Shown piece by piece: positions 34,101-45,075 of a stretch of 64,000 nt of DNA; positions within the stretch are counted from its first letter, which is position 1, and each line of letters starts with the position of its first letter. This DNA is from Clavaria fumosa. Its lineage: Eukaryota; Basidiomycota; Agaricomycetes; Agaricales; Clavariaceae. A program made the translations under genes and the position numbers. The notes under the pieces are model-generated. The model saw nothing but the letters and a program-made list of their open reading frames with translations. It was not told the DNA's origin and ran no database searches. The stretch covers positions 3,576,501-3,640,500 of the forward strand of contig OX637795.1 of the NCBI GenBank assembly GCA_951802425.1, written 5' to 3'.

Positions 34101-34329
34101 GTGGGCCATCTCGGGAGTATTACGGAAGGTGGCTTTCATGGCTGCACTTCACGGTACCACACATTGCCGAGGGGTGGACGCCCGAGGCGCTCAAATCCTG
34201 GGATGCGCACCCACGGTTACACCCATGATCAAGGGTTCGGCCACTCGTCAGTGATCATCTGCACGAGGGAAGATCATATTTCGACCATAAAGGTAACAGG
34301 CTGTTCTGAGAAGCGGGGGATATGACTCA

Positions 34330-34850
34330 TTGACATGGCCCGAACCGGAGATTTTCACAGGTTGAATGAACTGGATTGAGCAGTCCCATGAGACGTGTAA
34401 GGGCTGTAAGGGCAGTACTGTGCCTTGCGCAGAGAGTCCGTGATACTCTAGATCGGGTCGCTTTGATCGAAGGTTACGGCAGCGTCTACGCGGGGAGGAT
34501 TTGGAATGCCTTGGCCTGGAGAAATTGTTTATTGCACTGGGAAGGGGTGGAAGGGAGGGGGGAGATGAGCGGGTAGACGTATCCGCTGGCAATGGCGAGC
34601 TGTCCAACCCCCGTTGGTGTAGAACAGAAAGGTGGCTAATTCGTCGAGGGCGTGGCCGATTGAAAACGGGGGCCGTTCTGCACTCAGTTTTTAGGCCAGA
34701 TTTCGTCTCTCCGCCGTGTCAAAGAGGATTGATCCAGGTTTCGTTGCCCATTGCCACCACTAGGGCCCGCTGAACGTTGTTGTGGTTCTACGGCCAGGAA
34801 GCCGTTGTGTAGAGTCTGGAAATGAACTCTACATCGAAGTTCCCCTTCGA
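34330..34850. other. Spacer unique to the second duplication unit
   Basis: No supported gene. Short frames occur but none has a recognisable motif. The end (TTCTACGGCCAGGAAGCCGTTGTG) resembles 39650-39680. Confidence 0.5.
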
Positions 34851-35256
34851 GTGTCCACGTGACATGACAGTATCACAACTAGCGCCGACTGTAAAGACAA
34901 CGCCTGCATGTCTCAGGAACCGTCTCCTTCATCGCAGCAAGGAGGTGGAATGTACAGCACACGATTACATTCACAACTTCCCCGTGTAAGTCCTTAAATA
35001 AACTCATGTGTACACAAGCAAGAATAAAATTTCTCACTCCTTGGGCGCGAGCCCAGCTGCCAGTGGAGCAAAGGTCTCCTCCCATCGTTGACAATGTGAA
35101 TGGGTGATGAAATCGTCTGATTGCGTCCCAAACACGAATTGAATGTCCCCCAGGATGATATTTTCTCAAGGTCTTTGTCGAGACGGATTCGTGCCCCATT
35201 CGCGCCTCTCTAGGATGGGTCGCTGCATCCCGGCGGGCTTCCTTATGTCGAAGACG

Positions 35257-36393
35257 TCAACGGAAGGGAGCAGCGATCGATTGCGGCGTTCGAGTATCGG
35301 AGCTGACCCAGACGACGATACCGGGCTCCAGATTAACGGGGATATTGCACTCTTCAGGTTTCAACGGCAAAGAAAAACTGGCTATAGCAAGGTAACAAGT
35401 ACGGCCAGGATAACAGAAACACCAACAAGGAGAAAACAGGTGTTGATAGATCGACAAAAGCGAACACGAGCAACAAAAGGACCCCATAATAACTCACTCG
35501 CGGCCACTAGCCTGACCTTGATATTGCCAAGGCTGTCCATGGCAGGGCGAACGTCGAGGTGAAATTCAGGATCCCCACCTACGCCCTTGCGTAAGCTATA
35601 GTAGTCGATGATGAATCGAACCCTTTGATTGGTTTGGGGTCGTCTTACTATCCAATCATGCCGGTCAAAAGGCGGCGTGAATCTATGAGTGAAATCCGAA
35701 CGTCAGCGTGAATTGCGCAGAAATTGGAATAATGAAGGTGACCGGAGATATGAGGGAAAGAACCATCTCGCCAGTTGGTACAGGCGCGCTTTGTGGGACA
35801 GCTTATCGTGAATACCAGCAAATTCTGAAAGCTCTAGTCTTGCAGCTTCGACGGCACTGCCGAAATTTTGAGTAATAAGCGAAAAACTATCTCTAAATCG
35901 CCTACCCTCCATTGGTGCGAGATTCCCATTTCAAAATTTCGGCCCATGCATCTTCGTTCAAGCGATTGTGGATGACCACCATAGGCTCAACATGCTCTTC
36001 AGGGAAACTCCACCCTTTACGCCAAAGTGCGTTGTAGAACTGCTGCGGTGAAGGGTATTCCCAGCTCAGTTTGGCTGCAATAGTCGCGGGTGGGCAGAAT
36101 TTCGTGAAGGGATGGTTGTCAATGGACTGAGCAGCATCTGACATGCGAGGATGTGACGAACCCCGGGTGCGTGGAATAGAGGAGATTTCCCTTGCGACGG
36201 ACAGAGTTTTGACTTGACCAGGAGCAGGTAATTGAGAAAGATAAGGCATATTGTTGCGAGGATTCAGAGTAGAACGGTCGCGAGGAACCGGACATTGTGC
36301 TGAAGGCGACGTCGCGGGAATCGCTGGACCAGGAGAACTCGTTAAGTTCCTTTTGGGACAATCCGAGGGCGTGAGCGCATCGCTAGCAGACAT
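35257..36393 (-). CDS. Holocytochrome c synthase (cytochrome c haem lyase)
   Basis: Four exons on the minus strand: 36393-35906, 35856-35743, 35682-35498 and 35381-35257. They total 912 nt, or 303 residues, close to the usual length for fungal HCCS. The family signature is strong: CP motifs at residues 12 and 34 (CPVPRD), WEYPSPQQFYNAL at about 111-123, IHNRLNEDAW with the haem-ligand histidine at about 142, then KLSHKARLYQLARW, PFDRHDWIVRR at about 205-215 and a DVRPAMDSLG segment. HCCS sits on the mitochondrial inner membrane facing the intermembrane space. It attaches haem to the CXXCH cysteines of cytochrome c or c1. Intron 2 uses a weak GTCACC donor, and the last exon is the least certain part. 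The HCCS pseudogene lies 3-4 kb away. The next supported gene, divergently transcribed, encodes a CXXCH protein. Confidence 0.85.
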
Positions 36394-36438
36394 GATGACG
36401 CTATTCGCGAGGAGCAAGTGCAGGTGAGTTTTGTCGAC

Positions 36439-36446
36439 CTATATAC
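36439..36446 (-). promoter_or_regulatory. TATA box of the HCCS gene
   Basis: GTATATAG on the minus strand, about 45-50 nt upstream of the ATG at 36391-36393. Confidence 0.45.
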
Positions 36447-37306
36447 ATGCGCTGGCGTGGGGATCATCAGTCTTGCAATCGCGGCCGCGGCGTATTGGAA
36501 AACAAGATTTAGGGTAATGTACCCGGTGACCTGAAGTGAAGGAGGATCAGTTATCGTGACAAGGAAGTGCACAATGCCCTGCGACAACATAGAATCGCGG
36601 CGAAGGGAGCATAGTCAAAATCTACAAGTGTAAGATCAATATTGACCTGTTCCTGATACCGCCCACGGCCTACTACCGTCCAGATCAAGTTCCTAGCCTC
36701 CCCCTTGGATGTCTCTAGCAGATAGATGACGATTGATAACGCCGCAGTCCAGCACTCAGAGCGAGCGATAACTTGAGTGAAGTATGTGAAGGATCTTTGC
36801 TCCAACAGTCCGAAATGCGATTGGTTCTCAACAGGCTCCGCCTGAAAGACATAGAGGCGGTCTCTTTGCTTCTATCAGCTTGTGGCAAATCACGAATCCT
36901 CCGTTTTGTACTCACTAAAACGACAAGGCAAGCAGCCGTTACGCGCTTTACGCCTAACCAATTGCATTCGAATCTCATATCCCCCGCGAGATCATGAAAC
37001 TTCATTACCGTAACAAGCTTGGGCTGACCAGGGGCAATTCCGACATGGAGAACTTTCGCACCCTTGAATGTTGAACTTGAAGACACCCTGATCACATCAT
37101 GAAGGATTTCCGTCACTTTATTTGACACGGAGCACCCTCACGCCGCTACCTCAGCAGAAAATGCGCAGTGTCTTCCCAATCTGAGCCGACGATCGCTCTC
37201 TGCGCAACGGAAATCACTGGCATAAGTACGACGCTCTTTGTCCGTTCAACCTAGTTCGCAGAGGCCCAGACATCTTGCGCTTTTACATTTACTGTCTTCG
37301 TCCACT
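36447..37306. other. Region between HCCS and CXXCH genes, coding status unclear
   Basis: Overlapping minus-strand frames at 36715-37128 and 36551-36805 look protein-like in part, but the first lacks an upstream ATG and I recognise no family. They may be exons of an unknown gene read in the HCCS direction, or chance frames. If they are not a gene, this is an 860-bp divergent promoter region. Confidence 0.3.
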
Positions 37307-38940
37307 ATGAGTCCCTCAGACGATGATCTGGTCAAACAGTTCAACACTTCCTATATGCCGGAGTACGAGCCTCCAGAAAGCTTCACAGGTCCTCGTTTCC
37401 ACATCCGAAACGACTATCCCATGCACGTCGGATGCGAGCAACATGGCCCTTGGCTCGACATCAATTTTAGACAGGAGCCGAAGAAATATATCGAAGAGCT
37501 CCTGAAGTACTGTTTCGAGGGCATGCCGGAGTGCGACTTTGTCGCCCAAAAGAATCATGTCACTCCGTCTCTCTTTTGCAAGACAATAGAGGCTAATCTA
37601 CAGTGAAGAAGAGGAACTGGTACCATGCCCCCTGGATGCACTATCACGGCTCAGGCCGCGAGCCAGTCCATGGTTTGACCTACGAGCGTCCCACACCCCC
37701 TTATGAGTTGGCGATCACGCAGGGGAGCTGGCTTCAGACCTGGGCCTGCGGTTACTTCAACGAGCCCGGTATCGTCCATTCCCTAGGAGTAGGAGCCTCG
37801 TTCTCGCCTTCTAAACCACATATCTGCCAGCTGCCACGGCTTTTGCTCGTGTCTGGGCAAACAAAGCCAAACCAGAGTGGAATGACGACATTCGTTTCCC
37901 AAAGGGTTCTGTCGTCTTCAAGATCCTCATGACGGACGCATCGGTCAAGGAACTCCCATTCTTGAAGGGGTCGCCACGATGGCAAGCCGTAAGTCTATCG
38001 GCACACCTAGTGACATGCTGATTGAGTGCAACTTTACTTTTCCCGACGAAGTTCACCGCACAACAACCGGACGAAGACGAAGAGCCGATTCCGAACCTCC
38101 GTAACACGGCTCCGAGCCGCCTTCGCCTGCTACAAGTGGATGTTGCTGCGAGAGACGAACGCTCGGAGACTGCATGGACCTTCGGGACGTTTGTGTATGA
38201 CGGTCGATGTCTGGCAGTCCGTCGCTTCGCTGCCGTTTCGCACTCTCTTGCCTGATTTTTTTGAACATGGCCAGTCTGATGTTCATCATCCTGTACTCCC
38301 GGACCCTGGGTGGTACCGACTCATACCGGTCGGCCTCCAGTGGGGCAACGATCCTCAACTCACCCAGGCGGCGTTTGATGAGAGGGGAGACAGGCCGGTA
38401 GAGCACTGGATCAATCCAGCTGCGGACGAATTGCTCCGCCAACTTAGAGCTGATCGTCCTACATGGGGATGGAATGGCCGAATGAATGGGTAAGCCCAAC
38501 CAAGAGCTTGATAATCTACCTTACCTGAATGCTTTTCCCTCCCATTCGGTGAACTTTCGGTATTGCAGGCCTGCGGACAATTTTATCAGTGCGTGTTTAT
38601 CGTGTCATTCTGTGGCACAAAAAATACCCGAGGAAGACGTCCACAAGGACGAGCTCGATGTACTGGTCCCGCCAAACCCCGTGAAAGACCGCAAGGGCCA
38701 ATGGATCCCGGTGGATGACAAAATAACCATGAGATGGTGCGATCCGCTATATCCGCAACATATCTGTCTCTCACTTGGCTTTTTACGTACAGGTTCCGCA
38801 ACCTCAAGGACATGCGCTTCAATCCCAACACCGCTTCCGGCGACTATTCTCTGCAGATGATGATTGGGCACTTCAACTACAACAGATACCGGAAAGAGTT
38901 GGACCCTCAAAATAGGGCCCCACGTTCTGGCCACTTCTGA
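37307..38940 (+). CDS. Multi-exon protein with a CXXCH haem-c motif
   Basis: Likely exons: 37307-37558, 37604-37768, 37831-37988, 38052-38202, 38275-38489, 38569-38736 and 38793-38940. The product reads NWYHAPWMHYHGSGRE, later FPKGSVVFKILMT, RLRLLQVDVAARDERSE, FGTFVYDG, PVGLQWGNDP, then FISACLSCHSVAQ and a C-terminal RWFRNLKDMRFN. CLSCH is a haem c attachment motif. The overall pattern resembles a little-studied family in bacteria and fungi, as I remember it. Three later junctions fit cleanly. Two do not: exon 1/2 would need one extra base at the donor (CAT-GTCACT), and exon 4/5 has the wrong phase for the best signals. Either I have misjudged these introns or the gene carries small lesions. 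Confidence 0.7.
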
Positions 38941-39711
38941 TCGTGTCGTAGAAATCAGCGCGAAAGAAGTATTTTTTGGTCTAACGTATTTTCCATAAAA
39001 GACCATGTATAATAGCGATCGGTATTCACAAAATCATTCTGCACATAGAAATCGATATTGGGGCAACGACGCCTGATTGGTGAACCGGTGAAGCCTTGGG
39101 GTGGAGCGGTGCCTCGCACAGTGACTGATATTCCAGAGAAGGGCGCTGATCGGGAACGCCGCGGCATGAGATCGGTCGGCGAGAGCGTCGCCGGCTAGCG
39201 ATGACCCGCGGCAAACACCGGGAATAGTGGCGGAACGGGGCCTGCTACGCGCGGCTCAATATCTACGTCGCCGCCTCCGAGTCCTCGCCGGGAAGCGCGG
39301 ACACGGTAAGGTGGGCGACGGCGGGCTCCGTTCGCGGCGTCGGTGGGCTGCGCCCGTGAGCGGAGTTACCGTGTACCCTGGGGCGGGCCGTTGATTGCCC
39401 CCCCCCCTCCCGCAGTGGCGAGGCACGAAAAGGCGGCCGTTTCGTTCCGCCGACGTGGAAGGAGCAAGGCTAGAGGCGGGGGGCCGTTCTCCGCCGTGGC
39501 TGGGTGGGCGCCCGACGGGCGTGCCAGCGGGACGGGCAGACGCAGAATTGAGGCCGGATTGTTCGTCCCCCGGGCCAAGGATCGGTCCGGAATCGGCCCG
39601 GGCTTCGTCGCCCGTCGCCACCGCGGGGGCGAGAGGGCTGGGCTGCGATGTTGTGTTCCTACGGCCAGCCGTTGTGTAGATGCACATTAGCGTGCTCGCT
39701 TGCGTGTCCAC
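38941..39711. repeat. Non-coding region with diverged repeat R2
   Basis: 39075-39300 matches R2 (4690-4930). The rest, to 39711, is GC-rich. Frames are open because of base composition and none has a recognisable motif. The end resembles 34780-34870. Confidence 0.5.
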
Positions 39712-40588
39712 ATGACAGCAACCCATCGCATCCGCATCCGTGAATGCAGTCATTGGGTCGCACGAGCCGTCACACCACCGTCGCACCGTCGCACCGTCCC
39801 CCCACTCGTCCCATTGCCCCACTCATGCCCACACACACACGGCTGGATCTCGCTCTGGTTCCTCGTCTCCATCCCGGTTGTCCTGTGGGGCTCGGGCTTC
39901 ATCTTCCTGCGGTGCGTCTCTCCAGGCGACGTCGTCATCGTTGCCGCCGTCACCTCCGCCCCCGCCCCCCGTCCTCTCTGACACAGCGCCGCGCCAGGCC
40001 CCGCTCCATGCCCGGCGGTGACCTGCACTGGCCGTGGAAGCCGTACGCCTTCTACATGGAGGTGGACTATGTGCGTGGCCTCGCCCGGCTCGTCCCGGCC
40101 CCCTCTGACGGCGCGCCGCCGCCCGAACACAGATCTACGGCCTCAAGGCCCTGCACGACGGGGACGGCTTCCCCCGCTGCCGTATGTGAGTCTCGGCCCC
40201 CGATCCCGTGTGCGATGCTCATGCTCATGCTCACGCTCACTGCCGACACGCGGCCGCCAACACAGCGCTGCTCAACATAATCGAGCTCGTGCTGCAGGCC
40301 GAGTACCTGTACGGCGCGCACGCGGCGCGATGGCCGGCCGTGCTGCTCCTCGGGTTCACAGTCGCGGCGCTGACGCTGTGGAAGACGCTGGTGTACATGC
40401 TGCAGGAGGCGTTCTGCGGGGGTTGCATGGTTGGGCAGAACGATCTGGCGCGGCTTGTGGTGTACTGGGTGGTCCCGAATGGGTGAGTTGATGTCGCCAT
40501 TTTTCTCTCTCCTTCTTTTGTTGTCTGGGGTTTTGGGTCCAGGGTGTGGGTATGGGTGTGGCTGACATTGGTGCTTGACTTGCGGTGA
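39712..40588 (+). CDS. EBP/EXPERA-like fungal membrane protein
   Basis: Five exons: 39712-39911, 39998-40070, 40133-40181, 40266-40482 and 40543-40588, with phases that fit at every junction; 585 nt, 194 residues. A first membrane segment lies in GWISLWFLVSIPVVLWGSG. After RPRSMPGGDLHWPWKPY and IYGLKALHDGDGF comes LLNIIELVLQAEYLY, a second membrane segment (WPAVLLLGFTVAALTLWK), then CGGCMVGQNDLARLVVYW and a third hydrophobic tail (VWVWVWLTLVL). The pattern resembles fungal proteins related to emopamil-binding (sterol isomerase-like) EXPERA proteins; the activity is unproven. The start at 39712 is the first ATG in frame; the true one may lie further in, because family members usually begin close to the first membrane segment. 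Confidence 0.65.
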
Positions 40589-40659
40589 AGGCACTGGATC
40601 ATGGTCCCCTATGAAGGACCAAACTGGACAAAATTCATATCTTTGGTAAATTATGCTTC

Positions 40660-40828
40660 CAGACATGCATGCACACATGTGTGCATGTATGGACATGCAT
40701 GGACATGTATGTACACACATGTCCATCTGTGTACATGTGTGCCCATTCATTTACATGCATGGGCATGAGCATCCATGAATGTGCATATGTGTCCATGCAT
40801 GGGCACATGTGTCAATATTGGCCCTGTG
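40660..40828. repeat. Degenerate TGTGCATG-type simple repeat
   Basis: Many overlapping variants of ATGCATG, ACATGTG and GTGTACATG. It leads directly into the minisatellite that follows. Confidence 0.7.
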
Positions 40829-41320
40829 TGTGCAAATGTATGCTAATATATGTGCAAGCTTATGCTGATTTGTGCAGAATTATGCTATTATATGTGCAAG
40901 CCTATGCAAATTTGTGCAGAATTATGCTAATTTATGTGCAAGCTTATGCTGATTTGTGCAGAATTATGCTGATGTATGTGCAAGCCTATGCAAATTTGTG
41001 CAGAATTATGCTATTATATGTGCAAGCCTATGCAAATTTGTGCAGAATTATGCTAATTTATGTACAAGCTTATGCTGATTTGTGCAGAATTATGCTGATG
41101 TATGCGCAAGCCTATGCAAATTTGTGCAGAATTATGCTATTATATGTGCAAGCTTATGCAAATTTGTGCAGAATTATGCTATTATATGTGCAAGCCTATG
41201 CAAATTTGTGCAGAATTATGCTAATGTATGTGCAAGCTTATGTCAATTTGTGCAGAATTATGCTATTAGATGTGCAGGCTTATGCCAATTTGTGCAAGCT
41301 TATGCTAATATATGTGCAGA
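40829..41320. repeat. 42-bp minisatellite built from two 21-bp half-units
   Basis: About eleven copies of a 42-bp unit made of TGTGCAAGCYTATGC... and TGTGCAGAATTATGCT... halves. The unit is a multiple of three and lacks stops in two forward frames. That leaves a 220-codon open frame (repeating YVQAYANLCRIMLL) that I judge to be incidental. Confidence 0.85.
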
Positions 41321-43579
41321 CCTACAGATGACTCTGGTGTACTTGACAGGATTGGGTATGGCCTAATGAACTTAGGCATGATGTCAGGACCCATCCATTT
41401 TTACCTATCCAATTCGACTCTATCATTGCCTATGGACCTCCCGACACCCCCTCACCACCTCATGGGCCACCCTATGCACTTCCGAAACCTGCCTTCTTCT
41501 TCTGGAGCCCTCCCAGGCTTCCAATGCCTTCATACAACACTCGCGACCACAATGCTATACTTGTGAAGCCTCTCTCCACTGTATCCTATGCATACCCATC
41601 ATCTGAACCCACCAAACCGATGCACAACACACAGTTATGCATCTTCTTCAGTCGGCATGTGACTTGCCATGCGGCACCTTTGGTGCTTCCACTACCAGTG
41701 CCAATATGTTATCAGTGTTATGACCATTACCAGCATTACCCACATGACTTCCTGCCCAAGCATCACCTGTGTCACTACTGCCATCCATGTGACTGCACAC
41801 ATGGACCTTGCGACCTTAATGATGAAACACACCGCCAGTGACCAGCTGAGCACTACTTCAAATTATGCTTCCTTTCTTCTCCTCAGTCATCTATAACTAT
41901 GCTAACTATGACCAAAACACCTCTTCATAGTTATAGTTACTCATATGATTATTTAACTAAGTCGTGACCCATGACTGGTCAGGTTTGCGACCTTACTTAT
42001 GTTTCCCTTACCCCTCGCAATCTTAGTAGAACATGCACATGGTCACTTTATGACTAGCTATACCCCGTACTACTATAGTTCTGTCACTTGGCGACCTCTG
42101 TACTTTTCCTTTTCTGTTATACTCTCTGTATGCATGTATATAAGTCTCACATGTACATACAGTACTGTAGACTTGATATTGACACACTTTGGTTTAAGCT
42201 TGAGGCTATTACGCCCTTTGTGCTTGGAACCACTGCGATTGATAGGTCTTGTCTCACTTGGTGACCTCGACAACACCAAGACACACTCTGCTTCATTCTA
42301 ACTCATTCTCCGCGCTCATACAACTTGTGCACCTTAAGTATTTCCTTTCCTTTGTCTTGGTACTGATTCCTCGAACTCTGTAGGTTTTCTCATCAGTTGG
42401 CAAAGTCATTGCCTTCACCGATACACCTCTTGACATCGTCATGACTACCCATGACACTCTCAACATCGTCTATTTCTCCCTCCTTGTCTGTTTCTTTCCT
42501 CACACTTCATCGGTCAACTTCACGACCTTCTCAGCGTTATCCATTTCTCTCAACTCATCTTTTTCCTTCTCTACACTTTGTCTACCAACTTCGTGACCTT
42601 CCCAATGTCTTCGCAACCTTCTGGGACTGAGCATTCTTGACCGTGCTCAACAGTTGACTGGTCTTAGTGAGTTTCCAAGATCAGTCACCAACAAGTCGAC
42701 CTTTGGCATTACTTACGAGACAGGACAGGCCCTAACACATGAGTGGTGAAACCCTCCTTGAAATTTGATACATATACTATGTTTCAGAGTGCTCCTACAT
42801 GTATACTTCTATCCTTGCAGTATAAGATCCCACATGTATTTCCCTGGTCCTCAGTTCAAATATTATCATCTCTTGTTCCTAAACATTTCTTAGCTTTCAT
42901 CCTCATTGTCCTTGACATTGCAATTGCACAGGCAATGTGGGCTGATTACACCCAGAAGCACCAATGGGCTGTATGAATCATTTGCATATTGTAATTATAC
43001 ACTGTATTTTACATGGCATGACAAGTAGAAATGAATAACCATGGCCTAGGCAAGGGATTAACCAGAACACTGTTTGGCAAGTTGTCCAAGAAGGAAACAG
43101 CTATGAGAGGAAGCTTTGCTGATGGCCAAGTACATGTGTAAGAATTCCCACCCCTTCTTACTCCACATGACTCCCCCAACCACACTGCCTCTCATGCCGT
43201 CACCACCACCCCTGCCCCTACCCACATGCTCCCTCCTCCTTTTCCTTGTCACCACCCCATGTGGTGCTGCCTCGCCAGTCCCTTGTGTATCCCTCATGTA
43301 TGACTCATGCAATGCACTGCCCCCTTTCCAATTATGACTCATACCTCACATTACATGCTTTACAACATGGACTCTTGTAGTGTAGTCTCCTTAGGTTGTG
43401 ACTCCTCTTCCAATACAACCTTGCGCTTTTATTTGGCCAAGCCACGAACCAGGTTCCCTCAAATGCACAGAAGTTGCATTGCTCTTTGTGACAAGTAACA
43501 ACCTCTCCCACTGCCTACCTCTTTGGACCTAGGCACTCTCCACCCTGCCTGAGTCGAAGCAAGACTCGTGTATCCCGAG
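41321..43579. other. Retroelement debris without a recognisable gene
   Basis: No supported coding sequence. C/T-rich stretches with repeated TTCGTGACCTT-type words resemble LTR DNA from the Ty3 elements here. The part at 42741-42945 clearly matches an LTR (separate entry). Confidence 0.5.
42741..42945 (+). repeat. LTR fragment related to the LTR at 57519-58246
   Basis: GTGAAACCCTCCTTGAAATT through TTCATCCTCATTGTCCTTGAC aligns with about 57785-57965, including CCTTGCAGTATAAG (a TATA-like site in both). The boundaries are not defined. Confidence 0.6.
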
Positions 43580-45075
43580 AAGACAGACTGGCGCACTTTT
43601 GGACAGCATATGAATGATCCATCAGGAGAAAGGCTCTCCTGGGACTAGATATCAAGACTGACTTTGAACAACTGACACCGCCGAATATGCCTGGAGGAAG
43701 CTATGGTGACTTCCACTACCTGAGACATTCAGAAGTAACTGCATTATTGTTCCAATGCCATTTTGCCAGCAAGAGGATCTTTACATGAGAAGATCCATTC
43801 CAAAACAACCCTTTGTCCCACAAGCATTCCATCGAGTGGCGTACTTTCCGATGCAGCCTGCTGGAACAGCTAGATGTTTTAGCTGAGAAACAAAGAAACA
43901 AAGATGAACTTACTGAGTTCCTATGAGGGGACGAAGATCTTGAAAGCTTTTCTAGTGAAAGCAACTACCAAAGCACTCTTGAAGAACTTACCCATTACTC
44001 CGTTGGGGTTCAGACAGACCCAGTACCAGAAGTGCCACACTGCTCTGCACATGCCCAAACCAACCTCACCTTTCTCAGCCTAGAAGATAGGCTACATATC
44101 GACATTTTCGCAGAACCCCCTCGAATCTACCTACAACCCGACTAAGACATGGCGGACACCGCACCTGCACCAGAACCAGCACCACCCCTCGCCCCTGCCA
44201 CTTTCTCCCTAAAGATCACCACGTACTCTGGAAAGAGGGAGGAGTTCCAGACCTTTTTGAGAAGCCTGCATCTGGAATTCCAAGTAAACGAGGCCAAGTA
44301 CCTGATGGACTTCCACAAGGTAGTCTTCTGCTTAAGCCACATGACAGAAGGATATGCCACAGAATGGGCAAATCAAGCTGTGAATGTGCTACTAGAAGAA
44401 GGAGGCGAGCTTGTAATTTGGGCCACGTTCGAAGCTCGAATGAGAGAGGCCTTCTCTCCCATTGAGGACCAAGCCTTGGCCATGCAGGAACTTAACAACT
44501 TCAAGCAGGTACAGATGGATGTGGCGCAATTTTTCCAAAGGCTTGAAACACTCATGAACTGAGCAGGGTACGAGGAAGATACCCATTGGAATGTGATACA
44601 TGCCTTGCTAATGAGGGCAGTCTACCCAAAGCTCATGGAGAAGATTCTCACATGCACAGACCAGCCTGTGGACTACCAAGCCTTCTGCATGCTTGCCATA
44701 TGCCTGGACAGCACCAATTGCACATGGCAGTACAGAGAGAAATGCAGGCACAGCCCAGCCCCTGCCCTGCCTGGAACCAACTGAGACAACCCCCTCTGCA
44801 GAACCACTTCTTCCACTCACTGCAGTGGCAACCCCAACTGACCTTCAATTTACCTACCCAATGGGGCCAGCAGCAGCCACAACAACCGCAACGAGTGCAG
44901 TGGCAACAACAGCCACAGCAGCAACAGCAGCAACAGCCACAACAACAGACCCAAGGAGCCCCTTGAGGCCAATGGAATAGGCCAGCCCCTCCGGGCACAC
45001 AACAAGGTACCCTGATGCAAACCAACTGAAGTCAGGGACCATGACAACCCCTCATTTGTTACAACTGTCACTGTA
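43580..45075 (+). pseudogene. Ty3 gag relic
   Basis: From the ATG at 44149: a Ala/Pro-rich start, then a capsid-like region (KREEFQTFLRSLHLEF... TEGYATEWANQAV). TGA at 44560-44562 interrupts the frame between LMN and AGYEEDTHW, where TGG is likely. The frame is lost again near 44780; beyond it lies a (CAG/CAA)-rich tract (44865-44965). Sequence resembling the start of a zinc knuckle (CYNCH) stops near 45070. No pol follows. Confidence 0.7.

Larger units (their letters stand above)
29400..36120. repeat. Large tandem duplication carrying Cys-rich and HCCS genes
   Basis: 29400-31000 matches 32660-34330, and 31000-32160 matches 34850-36125. The unit therefore held a Cys-rich GPI-protein gene followed by an HCCS gene. 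About 500 bp (34330-34850) is present only in the second copy; it has no recognisable gene and resembles 39650-39715 at one end. Each unit starts with an R1 repeat, which may have mediated the duplication. Confidence 0.8.

Noticed and set aside
39256..39822. Long GC-rich frames on both strands
   Set aside because: Open because of base composition. No recognisable motif, and part of the stretch is repeat R2.
40829..41320. CRISPR-like array of repeats
   Set aside because: Units are contiguous 42-bp tandem repeats without unique spacers, and the genome is eukaryotic.
40669..41331. 220-codon frame repeating YVQAYANLCRIMLL
   Set aside because: Produced by a 42-bp minisatellite whose unit lacks stops. 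There is no start context, splice signal or family.
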